A stretch of 64,000 bases of DNA, taken from positions 5,315-69,314 of the forward strand of contig CBDVCE010000017.1 in assembly GCA_965372405.1 (NCBI GenBank), in the 5' to 3' direction. Source of the stretch: Sunxiuqinia sp965372405. GTDB lineage: Bacteria > Bacteroidota > Bacteroidia > Bacteroidales > Prolixibacteraceae. The position numbers and the translations under genes are program-made. Within the stretch, counting starts at the first letter, position 1; each line of letters begins with the position of its first letter. Positions 45,651-55,328 of the stretch are shown one piece after another. The notes beneath the pieces are model-generated. The model did no database searches. It was not told where the DNA came from and worked only from the letters and a program-made list of their open reading frames with translations.

Positions 45651-45761
45651 ATCGAATCAAGATACCCGAACCTTGTCTGGGTACTTTACTCTTGATTCCT
45701 GATTCTGAAATTTTGCTTCTTGCCTCATATTTTTGTTCTTTTGTGCTTTTAAATTCTTATA

Positions 45762-46496
45762 ATGAGACGAATATTATCATACATACTCACCCCCATATAT
45801 TTAATTTGGTTTGGATTTTTAATCCTGCTTTTTCATCCCATTCAAATGATCTGTCGCAAAATCGGAGGTTATCCACTTCGAAAGAAAGTAGTAGACGTAA
45901 TGAATTTCTTTATGGTCTATGGATTTTTAGTGTTGGGATCAAGAATTCGTTTCAAGGGTTTTGAAAAACTTCCGGAAGGACGATCTTTAATAATTGTCTC
46001 CAATCACCAAAGCACCTTTGACATCCCCCCAATCGTTTGGGCATTCCGCAAACATCACCCTAGATTTATTTCAAAAATTGAGTTGGCCAAAGGCATCCCA
46101 AGTATTTCATATAATCTGCGTCATGCGGGTTCTGCATTAATTGACCGTAAAAACAAAGGACAATCGGTAAAAGAAATTATTCGTGTTGGTCGAATGATTG
46201 AAAAAGAACAACACGCCATCAGTATTTTCCCGGAGGGGACGCGAAGCAAAACTGGAAAGGTGAAAACATTTCAGGAAGGTGGTATTCACACTTTAATGAA
46301 AGTTGCTCCATCAGCGATCATCGTACCACTATCCATTGATGGTAACAGCCTTTTGAATCCGAAAGGTTATTTCCCTATGCGATTTGGGACCAAGATTACA
46401 TTTACCGTTCATGAGCCGATTGAGCCTAAAGAATTCTCGGCTAAAGAAATTGCGGAGAAGTGTGAAACCTTAATAAAAGCTGAGCTTGGAGTTTAA
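45762..46496 (+). CDS. 1-acyl-sn-glycerol-3-phosphate acyltransferase family protein
   Basis: A 244-residue PlsC-type acyltransferase. A membrane-associated N-terminal helix (ILTPIYLIWFGFLILLF) is followed by NHQSTFDIPP (the H-x4-D catalytic motif) and FPEGTRSKTG (the glycerol-phosphate-binding F-P-E-G-T-R motif). KAGVRKIP-like elements are replaced by LAKGIPSISYNLRHAGSALIDR. It acylates lysophosphatidate or a related acceptor at the inner membrane. A TATTTTTG box at 45728-45735 may be its promoter. Confidence 0.9.
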   Translation: MRRILSYILTPIYLIWFGFLILLFHPIQMICRKIGGYPLRKKVVDVMNFFMVYGFLVLGSRIRFKGFEKLPEGRSLIIVSNHQSTFDIPPIVWAFRKHHPRFISKIELAKGIPSISYNLRHAGSALIDRKNKGQSVKEIIRVGRMIEKEQHAISIFPEGTRSKTGKVKTFQEGGIHTLMKVAPSAIIVPLSIDGNSLLNPKGYFPMRFGTKITFTVHEPIEPKEFSAKEIAEKCETLIKAELGV

Positions 46497-46529
46497 GCGC
46501 TTTACAAAGCTATTGACTCCAACACACGT

Positions 46530-48659
46530 TTAATTCAGAAAAAGTTCATCCACAAATATCCATGCCGTTTGACCCTTGGCAGGATGCCAGTCTGGTATTT
46601 TCTTTTGGTTTCGAACTATAAACTTATAGTATTTAAATGAAGTTGATTCGGGAAAATTACAACTATATGTATTTGCACCCAAAGGGTCATTTTCATTGGC
46701 TTTGGGAAAGCTGATCTTTGCAATATTTAAAAATTGTTGATTATCATTACTTCCCAAAACATCAATGGAGTTGATCGGAAAAATATGAGCATCAAGATGA
46801 ACGAGTGCGTTAAAATGAACTGATTCCAACGCTTGTTGCTGTTTGAATCCAACAATAAATTCCATATCAGAATCTTTATAAGCTAACCATTCGCCATTCA
46901 AGGTATTGTTTCTCCCTAAATCAAAATTTATGAGCGTTTTAGCGCCTTCATTTTTATATCTCTCGTGAGGTTTATTCAACAAGTAAATCGTATCGGGCTG
47001 TATTGCTGATTTATAAAATATTCGCTTCACCAAATTGCTGCTTAGCCATCCGGATTTAAAGGCTTTAGTTTTTACTACAGCATTCTTCGAAAGACGAATT
47101 GGTTTTGTGTACTCAGTGCTACTTAAGCTATCAGGTTCACTTCCGTCGGTGGTGTATCGAATAAGCACGCCTTTTAACAAGTGCTTTATCTTTACGTTTA
47201 TATGATTTGAAAAGATTGATGAGTCCTGAACAATAGTAGGATTACTGATCTTCATAATCTCATCTTTCAAATTATCACCAACAACAATTTTGATGTCTGC
47301 GTATTTTTCAATTAGTTTCGACAGGTGCTCTTCATCCGTATTTTGTGTCCAAACGTGCAAGGATGAGAATGTTGCCTGATCAAGAAATTTATCCAACTCA
47401 GCTTCACTAAATTCAATTCCACAAATGGATAAAGCTTTCAGTTTGCTTAGTGATTTCATATCCTCAATCAAAGCAAGCTCAAGTCCGGTATTGTTTAAGT
47501 TTACTTTTCGTAGGTTTTTAAACTGTATTATTACATTCAGGTCCTCATTAGATAATGGCATCCCCTGCATATTCAGACTTACAACCTGATCTTTTATTTT
47601 TCCCAACTTCCTCAGATTTTGCTGCTCATACTTTGAGCCCTGAAAGAAGTTAACTTCCACCTCATCCGATCCATTAAAGAGATAATTGACCGTGCAGTAG
47701 TTCGAATTAAATTCGTCTAAGTCAGGAAGATCAAAATTCAATGCTGCTTTTTGACTGGCTGCAGTTCTGTAATTATTCACCAGCAGGAATAAGCTATCGT
47801 TTGGAGCCAGTTCTTTTAGTTTTATGTCGAAACTGCCACCTGATTTTACCCATTTCCTTAAGATTGATAGTTCATCTGAAGTGAGCTGTAATTTTCCTTC
47901 AGGAGGCATATGCTCTTCATCGTCTAATGGCAAATGAAGGCGTTCCAGAAACAAACCATCGGAATTCAATGTCAATAAATCACCATTTTTGCCACCTTTC
48001 AAAATATTCTCAGGTGTGTTTAATCTTAAATCACCTTTCGATTTATCCATGCCATGACAACTAATACACTTTCGGTTTAAAATGGGCTTAACGGCTACCG
48101 TATATACTGTAGCTGTTTCTTCATTTACAATTTCATTTTCAGCTAAGGAAGACTCAGCTTGCGGAAAGCTTAAGGCATTTACTCCATGAGTTAATTGTGC
48201 CCCTTTATGGGTTGACCCGATGAGAATAAATACAAATAACAAAGCCAATATCTTTTTAAATCCACCTTTTAAATGAAGAACATAAATGAACAGCCAACTA
48301 AACATTGCCACAACAATTCCTGCCCATTTATGGAAGTCAAGATTTTTGCCATCGTAACCATTTTGTACAGAAAGTAATATCCCAAACAGAACAACTACAC
48401 TGGCAAGTATCGCATTTATTGCCAAAAGCAATTTCTCGGTTGTAACGAGTAATCTACGAGTTTGAAAGAATAGAAAGTAGATCGCAATTAAAATGCCAAA
48501 CACAATGGGAAAGTGCAAAGCTAAAGGATGAAATTTACCCATCCATTGAAAAAGCAGTCCGGCCTGAATCTGTTGATCAAATATAGCAAGGACTATCAAC
48601 AGCGGATTTAAAATCCACAAACACCAATCCAACAGTTGAAAGATTTTCTTTTCACTCAT
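46530..48659 (-). CDS. Membrane c-type cytochrome with DUF2231, PSC1-type heme domain and C-terminal beta domains
   Basis: A 709-residue multidomain protein. Residues about 1-170 hold five membrane helices of the DUF2231 type (WMGKFHPLALHFPIVFG). A planctomycete-type cytochrome domain follows near 190-270 with CISCHGMDKSKGDLRLNTPE (CxxCH heme site) and DEEHMPPEGK. A leucine-rich stretch (about 310-450), a chitobiase/Fn3-like domain (RYTTDGSEPDSLSSTEY) and a discoidin-like C-terminus make up the rest. It is the last gene of the four-gene operon, 3 bases after DUF1501. Electron transfer at the membrane is inferred from the heme site. Confidence 0.85.
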   Translation of the reverse strand: MSEKKIFQLLDWCLWILNPLLIVLAIFDQQIQAGLLFQWMGKFHPLALHFPIVFGILIAIYFLFFQTRRLLVTTEKLLLAINAILASVVVLFGILLSVQNGYDGKNLDFHKWAGIVVAMFSWLFIYVLHLKGGFKKILALLFVFILIGSTHKGAQLTHGVNALSFPQAESSLAENEIVNEETATVYTVAVKPILNRKCISCHGMDKSKGDLRLNTPENILKGGKNGDLLTLNSDGLFLERLHLPLDDEEHMPPEGKLQLTSDELSILRKWVKSGGSFDIKLKELAPNDSLFLLVNNYRTAASQKAALNFDLPDLDEFNSNYCTVNYLFNGSDEVEVNFFQGSKYEQQNLRKLGKIKDQVVSLNMQGMPLSNEDLNVIIQFKNLRKVNLNNTGLELALIEDMKSLSKLKALSICGIEFSEAELDKFLDQATFSSLHVWTQNTDEEHLSKLIEKYADIKIVVGDNLKDEIMKISNPTIVQDSSIFSNHINVKIKHLLKGVLIRYTTDGSEPDSLSSTEYTKPIRLSKNAVVKTKAFKSGWLSSNLVKRIFYKSAIQPDTIYLLNKPHERYKNEGAKTLINFDLGRNNTLNGEWLAYKDSDMEFIVGFKQQQALESVHFNALVHLDAHIFPINSIDVLGSNDNQQFLNIAKISFPKANENDPLGANTYSCNFPESTSFKYYKFIVRNQKKIPDWHPAKGQTAWIFVDELFLN

Positions 48660-48662
48660 ACG

Positions 48663-50108
48663 TTAACTAATTATATCGGGAATAACTTTGCCTGCTACAT
48701 CAGTTAATCGATATCGCCTCCCTTGATTCTTAAAGGTAAATTTTTCATGGTCAATACCCATTAGGTGCATAACTGTTGCATGAAAATCATGTACGTGTAC
48801 CGGCATCTTTGTGATGTTGTATCCAAAATCATCAGTCTCACCGAATACGCCTGGCTTAACACCACCACCTGCCATCAATATGGTAAAGCATCGGGGATGA
48901 TGATCTCGTCCATAATTATCTTTGGTCAATTTCCCCTGGCAATAATTTGTCCGCCCAAATTCACCTCCCCAAATCACCAGTGTTTCATCAAGCAAACCAC
49001 GTTGTTTCAAATCTTTAATTAAAGCGGCTGATGACTGATCAACATCCAAACATTGCCCCTCAATTTCCTTGGGCAAATTCCCGTGCGTATCCCATCCCTG
49101 ATGATAGAGTTGAACAAAGCGAACACCATTCTCCGATAACTTACGAGCCAATAAACAATTGGCAGCATAAGTCCCGGGCTGCAGGCAGTCTGCACCATAC
49201 ATCTTTATAATTGATTCCGGCTCGTTTTCCAAAGAAGTAATTTCAGGAACAGCCATCTGCATTCGATACGCCAGTTCGTATTGTTGAATTTTGGTCACAA
49301 TTTCCGGATCACCAATATTTTTATACGATTCGTTATTTAAAACCGAAATTTCATCAAGCATTGCCCGTTTATCGCTACGGTTAATAAATTCAGGATCGCT
49401 TAAATACTTAACTGGTTCTTCACCACTGCTAAATTGAACTCCCTGGTGTATTGAATCCAGAAATCCGTTGTTCCACAGTTTCGAATAAACACCCTGACCG
49501 TTTCCTTTTCCCTTACTCAGTAACACACAAAAGGCTGGCAAATTCTTATTCTCACTTCCTAATCCATAACTTAACCATGAGCCCATGCTGGGTCTGTTAC
49601 CAACCTGTGCACCTGTTTGAAAAAAGGTGAGTGCCGGATCATGATTAATTGCTTCGGTAAACAGGGAGCGTACCACGCATAAATCATCGCTCATGCTGGC
49701 CATATGGGGAAGAGTTTCACTGAACCAGGCGCCACTCTCTCCATGTTGCGAAAATTTATATTTACTTCCAGCCAATGGAAACTTATCTTGATTGGCAGTC
49801 ATTCCTGTTAAGCGTTGCCCCATTCGAATGCTGGCCGGCAAATCCTGTCCATGCATTTTTTGTAGCAGTGGCTTGTAATCAAATAAATCCAACTGCGAAG
49901 GAGCACCATTCTGAAAAAGGTAGATTACCCGTTTGGCCTTCGGTGCAAAATGAGGCAGCACATTCGTAAATAGCTCCTCTTCATCCTTGCCCTTAAACAA
50001 ACCCGGCACCATTAATGATCCCAGTGCTAATCCACCAATCCCCAAGCTTAACTTTGATAAAAACTTCCGCCTGTTTTGGTTCAACATATGTTCCTGAAAT
50101 TCTTTCAT
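48663..50108 (-). CDS. DUF1501 protein with Tat-type signal
   Basis: A 481-residue protein of the DUF1501 (sulfatase-like fold) family. The twin-arginine signal NRRKFLSKLSLGIGGLALGSLMV suggests export of a folded, cofactor-bearing protein. Family stretches include VIYLFQNGAPSQLDLFDYKP, GQRLTGMTANQDKFPLAGS, QLYHQGWDTHGNL and LVIWGGEFGRTNYCQG. The family is almost always paired with DUF1549/DUF1553 cytochromes in Planctomycetes, as here 9 bases upstream. The reaction is unknown. Confidence 0.9.
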   Translation of the reverse strand: MKEFQEHMLNQNRRKFLSKLSLGIGGLALGSLMVPGLFKGKDEEELFTNVLPHFAPKAKRVIYLFQNGAPSQLDLFDYKPLLQKMHGQDLPASIRMGQRLTGMTANQDKFPLAGSKYKFSQHGESGAWFSETLPHMASMSDDLCVVRSLFTEAINHDPALTFFQTGAQVGNRPSMGSWLSYGLGSENKNLPAFCVLLSKGKGNGQGVYSKLWNNGFLDSIHQGVQFSSGEEPVKYLSDPEFINRSDKRAMLDEISVLNNESYKNIGDPEIVTKIQQYELAYRMQMAVPEITSLENEPESIIKMYGADCLQPGTYAANCLLARKLSENGVRFVQLYHQGWDTHGNLPKEIEGQCLDVDQSSAALIKDLKQRGLLDETLVIWGGEFGRTNYCQGKLTKDNYGRDHHPRCFTILMAGGGVKPGVFGETDDFGYNITKMPVHVHDFHATVMHLMGIDHEKFTFKNQGRRYRLTDVAGKVIPDIIS

Positions 50109-50117
50109 AGCTATCGA

Positions 50118-52439
50118 TTAAGATCTTGTGATTGCTTCTTCTAAATTATACAAGACTAAAATGGTCTTCATTAAAGCGCCTGTCTCTATAGTATTTTCAT
50201 TATTTTTCAGTCGAGGGTATTCTCCAACATTTAGGGTGGATTTCAATAAATCGGGATTCTCCCGGAAATAGTCTTGTTGAGCCATGCAATAATTCAACAA
50301 TTTGTCTGCCTCAAATTTCGATGGTTTGCGAACAAGAATCATTTCAAATGCCTGTTCTATTTTCTCGTCAAGCTCTTTTTCTGTAACGGATATATTCTCA
50401 GCCAATACGCGTGATGCTTCCAATACCGTTGGGTCATTGAGCATGGTTAAGGCTTGCAAAGGTGTGTTTGTACTGGTGCGCCTTGCTTCGCACTGGTCTC
50501 TGTTACTGGCATCAAATATCATTAAACTGGGAGGTGGAGCTGTCAATTTAAAAATTGTGTATAAACCCCTCCGATATAAATCAGGTCCATGATCTTGTTT
50601 GTAGCTTGCCAGCATCCCTCTGCCCGAGGTTGTGCTTTCCCAAACACCTTTAGGTTGATAGGGCTTCACACTTGGCCCACCAATTTCCGGATTCAACAAA
50701 CCACTGCTGCTTAGCACCCAATCGCGAATAATCTCGGCCTTAAATCGCAATCGTTCAGCCCTGGAGTAATAAAGATTATCAGAATCCTGCTCCAACTGTT
50801 TTTTGCTGACTTTGCTTGACTGACAATAGGTATTGCTCGTTAGTATTTTTTTGATCAAGTATTTAATATCCCAGTCGTTTTCCATAAAATCCACCGCCAA
50901 CCAATCCAATAGTTCTGGATGTGTGGGTAAATCTCCCTGCAAACCATAGTCCCCTGATGTGCCAACGATGCCCCTTCCAAAAATATCCTGCCAAATAAAA
51001 TTCACAAATACTCGGGCGGTTAAAGGATTCTTTTTATTGATAGTCCATTGTGCCAGCCCCAATCGGTTAGGTGGATACTGAAGTGTGTCATATGGCATAA
51101 TGGATTCAAGAGCCATTGGTTTTACTTCAATATCAGTTGGCGCATCATAACTGCCTCTGCTTAAAATGTAGGTGGGCTTTTTTGCAATGCTGTCGCCCAT
51201 TACCGAAACCTGCAGGGTATCCGTATTAACAGCATTAATATAAGGCATCAAGGTTTTTCTATCCTTTTCGCTGATAAACAATTTTGGATTTTTTGCCAAG
51301 GTCGACTGTCCAACATCTCCTTCATAACCTTTCTCATAGCTCTGATTAAAAAATGCATACAGTTGGTAATAGTCTTTTTGTGAAAACGGATCGTATTTAT
51401 GATCGTGGCATTGTGAGCATTCAATGGTGACTCCCATAATGGCAGTCCCGAAAGTCCTTGTTTTATCAATGTTATAGGAAACACGATACTCTTCATCAAT
51501 TACGCCACCTTCTTCAGTATACTTGTGATTTCTGAAAAAAGCCGTAGCTAAAATGGTTTCTTTTGTTGCATCAGGAAGCAAATCACCCGCAATTTGCTGA
51601 GTTAAGAATTCATCGTAAGGAATATTTCTATTGAATACATCGATCACCCAATCGCGCCATGGCCATTGCGATCGTATATTATCATCCTGAAAACCATAAG
51701 AGTCGGCATAACGTGCCAGGTCCATCCATAAGATGGCCATTTTTTCACCATAAGCAGGTTTTTGCAAAAGCGTATCCAATAACTGACTGTACCAATCGTC
51801 ACTCGAATTTTCACGCCATTGCTGAATCTCATCATAGCTCGGAGCCAGACCTGTAAGATCAGAAAATGCTCTTTTTATCAATATCTCCTTCGAGGCCTCA
51901 TCATTAGGTTCAAACCCTTTTTGTTCCATTTTGTGAAGGATGAAATGATCAAGCTCATTCTTCACCCACCCCTCGTCATCCACTTCAGGAAGCGGTGATT
52001 TTTCGGGCACTTCAAAAGCCCAGTGCTTTTCATACTTAGCACCCTGTTTAATCCATCGTTTAAAAAGATCAATCTCGTCTGAAGTCAATTGGGGAAGATT
52101 ACTTTCGGGCAAAGGCATCAACACTCCCGGATCAACAGACTCAATGCGGCGAATCAATTCACTTTCTTCCGGAGCACCCCGAACGATGGCAAATTGCCCT
52201 TTGCTTACGGTCAGTTCATTAAATGCTTCTGTTGGCAAATCCAACCTCAATCCGGCTCTTCTTGTCATGGCATCTGGTCCATGACATAGAAAACACTTAT
52301 CGGAAAGGATTGGACGAATATCCCGGTTATAGGATATCTCCTTGTTTTGATTCTTCTTACCCGAGGGGAAATAAACAACTGCCAGAGTTAAGCCTCCAGC
52401 GAGTAAAACGACAATTGATAATATGATGTATTTCTTCAT
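50118..52439 (-). CDS. DUF1549/DUF1553 protein with PSC1-type cytochrome c domain
   Basis: A 773-residue exported protein anchored by an N-terminal helix (KKYIILSIVVLLAGGLTLAVVYF). PSC1 heme domain: DIRPILSDKCFLCHGPDAMTRRAGLRLD (CxxCH). DUF1549 follows (WVKNELDHFILHKMEQKGFEPNDEASKEILIKRAF ... LWMDLARYADSYGFQDDN), then DUF1553 at the C-terminus (LTARVFVNFIWQDIFGRGIVGTSGDYG, RRTSTNTPLQALTMLND). A second CxxCH is seen in ECSQCHDHKYDPFSQ. The TTG at 52445 is a weaker start. Second gene of the operon. Confidence 0.9.
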   Translation of the reverse strand: MKKYIILSIVVLLAGGLTLAVVYFPSGKKNQNKEISYNRDIRPILSDKCFLCHGPDAMTRRAGLRLDLPTEAFNELTVSKGQFAIVRGAPEESELIRRIESVDPGVLMPLPESNLPQLTSDEIDLFKRWIKQGAKYEKHWAFEVPEKSPLPEVDDEGWVKNELDHFILHKMEQKGFEPNDEASKEILIKRAFSDLTGLAPSYDEIQQWRENSSDDWYSQLLDTLLQKPAYGEKMAILWMDLARYADSYGFQDDNIRSQWPWRDWVIDVFNRNIPYDEFLTQQIAGDLLPDATKETILATAFFRNHKYTEEGGVIDEEYRVSYNIDKTRTFGTAIMGVTIECSQCHDHKYDPFSQKDYYQLYAFFNQSYEKGYEGDVGQSTLAKNPKLFISEKDRKTLMPYINAVNTDTLQVSVMGDSIAKKPTYILSRGSYDAPTDIEVKPMALESIMPYDTLQYPPNRLGLAQWTINKKNPLTARVFVNFIWQDIFGRGIVGTSGDYGLQGDLPTHPELLDWLAVDFMENDWDIKYLIKKILTSNTYCQSSKVSKKQLEQDSDNLYYSRAERLRFKAEIIRDWVLSSSGLLNPEIGGPSVKPYQPKGVWESTTSGRGMLASYKQDHGPDLYRRGLYTIFKLTAPPPSLMIFDASNRDQCEARRTSTNTPLQALTMLNDPTVLEASRVLAENISVTEKELDEKIEQAFEMILVRKPSKFEADKLLNYCMAQQDYFRENPDLLKSTLNVGEYPRLKNNENTIETGALMKTILVLYNLEEAITRS

Positions 52440-52475
52440 AAGCAAAAAAGAGATTACTAGATGGGTGTTCGTTTC

Positions 52476-53501
52476 TTATTCTCTGGTGAACTTATAGGGA
52501 TACACTTTCCCCGATGCCCACTGGGCAACATAAATACTTCCTTCATCATCTACACACACATCGTGCGGATGTGTAAATATCTTTTCGGTTTGACTAAGTG
52601 GTTTTAATTCATCGTTTTCATATACAGGCTCCGAGCCACCTATGTTTGAAACCACCTTGTTTTCTTTATTCAGAATGGTCACAAATCCTGAATCAACATT
52701 GCTCAAGTCGGGCGATCTTAATACCGCAGCATACAGGTAATCACCTTTAATAACAGGCCTGCAAACACAAGCTCCCGGCAGCTGGATAATTTCCAACAAC
52801 TTCCCATCCAATGAAAATCGCTTAAATGCCGTCCGCGTTCTGTCGGTAATTAGCAGTGTAGGCGTGGTATTCCGGTAATCAATACAAATGCCATGTGCAT
52901 TATCAAAATACTCATCTCCTTCTCCCCTTCCGCCAAACGAATTCTTTAATCGACCATTTTCATCGTAGTGCAAAATATGCTGTGCCCCATAGCCATCGGC
53001 AATATAAAATTCGCCATTCTCAAGCACCGCTGTTTCGGTGGGCACAAATGCTTCCTTGTTTTTATAGTCATCAATATCAGCGGGAGCATCAATGGTAAAC
53101 AGGATTTTCCCCTCATTGGTGGTTTTGTACACCTGGTGTTTTTTGGTGTCGGTAATAAACAGGAAATCTTCCTTTCCGTTCTGCTGAATGGTGAGTCCGT
53201 GTGCCCCCGGAAATTCAGTTCCCCAGGAATCCATCAGCCGTCCACTTTTATTATAGATAATCATGTTATTCCGGGTTTCATTGGTTAGCAGAAGAATCCT
53301 GCCTTTTGAATCCTGAACCATTTCATGACAATCATTCACCGGTGTTTTTTCAGGGTTAAGTTCTCCCCAGTTTCTATCCATCCTGTAGGTCATCTCATTA
53401 TGACCAACTACCGATTCTTTATTTTTACTAAACAGACCTTTGGCAATGAATAAACCAGTAACAGATACGCTTGAATGCTTTAAAAAGGACCTTCTTTTCA
53501 T
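52476..53501 (-). CDS. NHL/six-bladed beta-propeller protein with Tat signal
   Basis: A 341-residue exported propeller. The signal KRRSFLKHSSVSVTGLFIAKGLF has a twin-arginine pattern. Propeller blades recur with HGLTIQQNGKEDFLFITDTKKHQVYK, HGICIDYRNTTPTLLITDRTRTAFKRF and HPHDVCVDDEGSIYVAQWASGKVYPY, typical NHL-repeat ends. Related proteins are labelled peptidylglycine alpha-amidating-lyase-like, but no catalytic assignment is safe. It is the first gene of the cytochrome operon, 36 bases before the DUF1549 gene. Confidence 0.82.
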   Translation of the reverse strand: MKRRSFLKHSSVSVTGLFIAKGLFSKNKESVVGHNEMTYRMDRNWGELNPEKTPVNDCHEMVQDSKGRILLLTNETRNNMIIYNKSGRLMDSWGTEFPGAHGLTIQQNGKEDFLFITDTKKHQVYKTTNEGKILFTIDAPADIDDYKNKEAFVPTETAVLENGEFYIADGYGAQHILHYDENGRLKNSFGGRGEGDEYFDNAHGICIDYRNTTPTLLITDRTRTAFKRFSLDGKLLEIIQLPGACVCRPVIKGDYLYAAVLRSPDLSNVDSGFVTILNKENKVVSNIGGSEPVYENDELKPLSQTEKIFTHPHDVCVDDEGSIYVAQWASGKVYPYKFTRE

Positions 53502-54122
53502 ACGAATAGGTTTAATTAGAAAACTATTTAAGAACAGTTAGTCAGTTGATTTTGGTTCTCCTATCACTGATTAAAAAAGGATTAAGAAGATAAATGCATT
53601 CTTCTTAAAACCACAAACCAATGATAATGAGTTAAGAGATTAACACGGAAAGACAAAGGATGGTTTAAATAAATTGTCTTTCCCGTTTATTTAGAATTGA
53701 GGGTAAAGGAAGCTTCATCGGAAAGGCAGCATCAAAAGAGTTCATCGACATTTAAGAGCCGAGGTACGAAAAGATCTATACACTTATATCAATCCCCTCT
53801 GGGGAAAGCTATCATTCGTACTATTCTTCTATTGAAATTTATTCCCTCCGGGAAAAAATTGCTTGCAATGCTTGTTTCTGTAGTCCGTGAAATAAGTTGA
53901 AGTCCTAATGTCACTGCTAGTTCTCCGTCAGGAGATCAATCTCAATAGCCAACCATATCACCATGCCTGAGATTTCCCCTTAGGGGATACATATTTCAGC
54001 ACCAAAGGTGCTAAGTTCCAAAGCATAGTCCGAAGGGCTATGCAAAATTATAGCAAGCAATTATAAGCGCCAAGGGTGCGGAAAACTTCCACACCAGCGC
54101 GGAGAATGATGTCGTTCAACTT
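53502..54122. other. Gene-free stretch with clustered palindromes
   Basis: About 620 bases between the CBM9-like gene and the cytochrome operon hold no credible coding frame (the longest frames lack start context and homology). At least seven short palindromes lie between 53793 and 54079; see the separate repeat entry. A second notable stretch (53670-53690) reads TTGTCTTTCCCG, with no clear partner. Confidence 0.6.
53793..54079. repeat. Cluster of short palindromes
   Basis: Seven 5-9-base-pair hairpins with 3-4-base loops: TCCCC-TCT-GGGGA (53793-53805), TTCCC-TCC-GGGAA (53842-53854), TCTCC-GTCA-GGAGA (53922-53935), TCCCC-TTA-GGGGA (53975-53987), AGCACC-AAA-GGTGCT (53998-54012), GCATAGTCC-GAA-GGGCTATGC (54023-54043) and GCGCC-AAG-GGTGC (54067-54079). 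Spacing is irregular, 10-70 bases. The density is far above chance, resembling REP-like palindrome arrays. Confidence 0.8.
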
Positions 54123-55247
54123 TTACTCCAGCCAAACTTTGCCATCCCATCGAATAAAAGCGGTCTTGCTATTGAAACCTTTGTGTTTTGCTTCCCATCT
54201 GCCATTCATAATCGATAGCTCAGGATTAAATGCCATTCCTTCAAGCTTAACATCTTCCAACTTTAGCTGATTGGCGCTATGTGCGTACATTCCATGTTCC
54301 TTTTCAAATGCACGTTGACGGTAATAGACCTGCCGGAGAGCCCACTTGAACTCATCATTTTTGTCATCTATAAAAGTGTCTGTTCCCGGTTTCTTATCCG
54401 AGAACTGCACAAAACTCCACAATTCGGGGGCATGGCATCCCGATCTTCCGGACACTGTCCAAATCCAGTTGTAGCATCCAAATGGCTTATTGGTTTCAGG
54501 ATTTATCTTGCGCTTGTATTTGCCATCTTCAATGTCAATCTGATGGTTAACGCGCAAGAAATTCACACGCCATTGCTCCCCATTTCTGGGTGCTCCACCA
54601 TGGCTTCCCAATTCTTCCATTACCTGCCAGGGAATGGCAATCTCAACAGTCCATTTATCATCAATATCACTTGGGTCATTCAATGTTCCAAATACCTTCA
54701 CGGCCTTTTTCATTCCATAAATATGCCACGAGTCAATTACCCTAGGCTTGTCGCGATATGGTCGAGTTAGAATTAAATCCCACACCGTAGTAAGGGCATT
54801 CATTTCAATTTCGCAATAATCATGCGTATCACCATCCGGGTCCATAAATATTTCGAAGTCATTATCCCGTAAAATAATATCGTCGTGCTTTGTTAATGTT
54901 GCCCATATATGAGGTTCAATCAATTCTGCTGCAAAATAAAAGTAAGCATCGTCCCACTGCATTTTTACCTTGGTGGGGAAAAGTGGCTTCGGTCTTTTAT
55001 CGCCGTGTAAATCATCAAATTCATTGGTCCACTCCAACTTACCCCATTCAGCATCCGATAAATCACCATCTATTTCTATTGATGATTCTGATTTATAGGC
55101 CACATACTTTTCAGGAATAAATGTAATATCCAGAGCCGGCACCTCCGTTAATATTGGAGAATGAGTTTCGGTAGATTGTTTTTTGTCGTTGCACGAAACA
55201 CTAGAGATAAATAAAAATAGGATGATTAGCGGTTTGGCATAGTTCAT
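54123..55247 (-). CDS. Exported CBM9-like/carbohydrate-binding protein
   Basis: A 374-residue exported protein; the N-terminus AKPLIILFLFISSVSC carries a lipobox (SVSC), so a lipoprotein is likely. The CBM9-like domain begins IEIDGDLSDAEWGKLEWTNEFDDL and holds the family's VKMQWDDAYFYFAAELIEPHIWATL and DNDFEIFMDPDGDTHDYCEIEMNA stretches. DUF-type tail segments follow with WRVNFLRVNHQ and WTVSGRSGCHAPE. It probably binds sugars at the cell surface. It lies upstream of the palindrome region and the cytochrome operon, on the same strand. Confidence 0.85.
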   Translation of the reverse strand: MNYAKPLIILFLFISSVSCNDKKQSTETHSPILTEVPALDITFIPEKYVAYKSESSIEIDGDLSDAEWGKLEWTNEFDDLHGDKRPKPLFPTKVKMQWDDAYFYFAAELIEPHIWATLTKHDDIILRDNDFEIFMDPDGDTHDYCEIEMNALTTVWDLILTRPYRDKPRVIDSWHIYGMKKAVKVFGTLNDPSDIDDKWTVEIAIPWQVMEELGSHGGAPRNGEQWRVNFLRVNHQIDIEDGKYKRKINPETNKPFGCYNWIWTVSGRSGCHAPELWSFVQFSDKKPGTDTFIDDKNDEFKWALRQVYYRQRAFEKEHGMYAHSANQLKLEDVKLEGMAFNPELSIMNGRWEAKHKGFNSKTAFIRWDGKVWLE

Positions 55248-55328
55248 AGTTGTATAGGTTTAAAATAGAAGTTTAGACATTAAAAGTAACTATTTCAGCG
55301 AGATAAGTCCTGTACTTTGATTTCGTTT

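Noticed and set aside
53697..53900. 67-residue plus-strand frame in the palindrome region
   Set aside because: It spans the hairpin array, shows no domain or signal and is best explained as chance.
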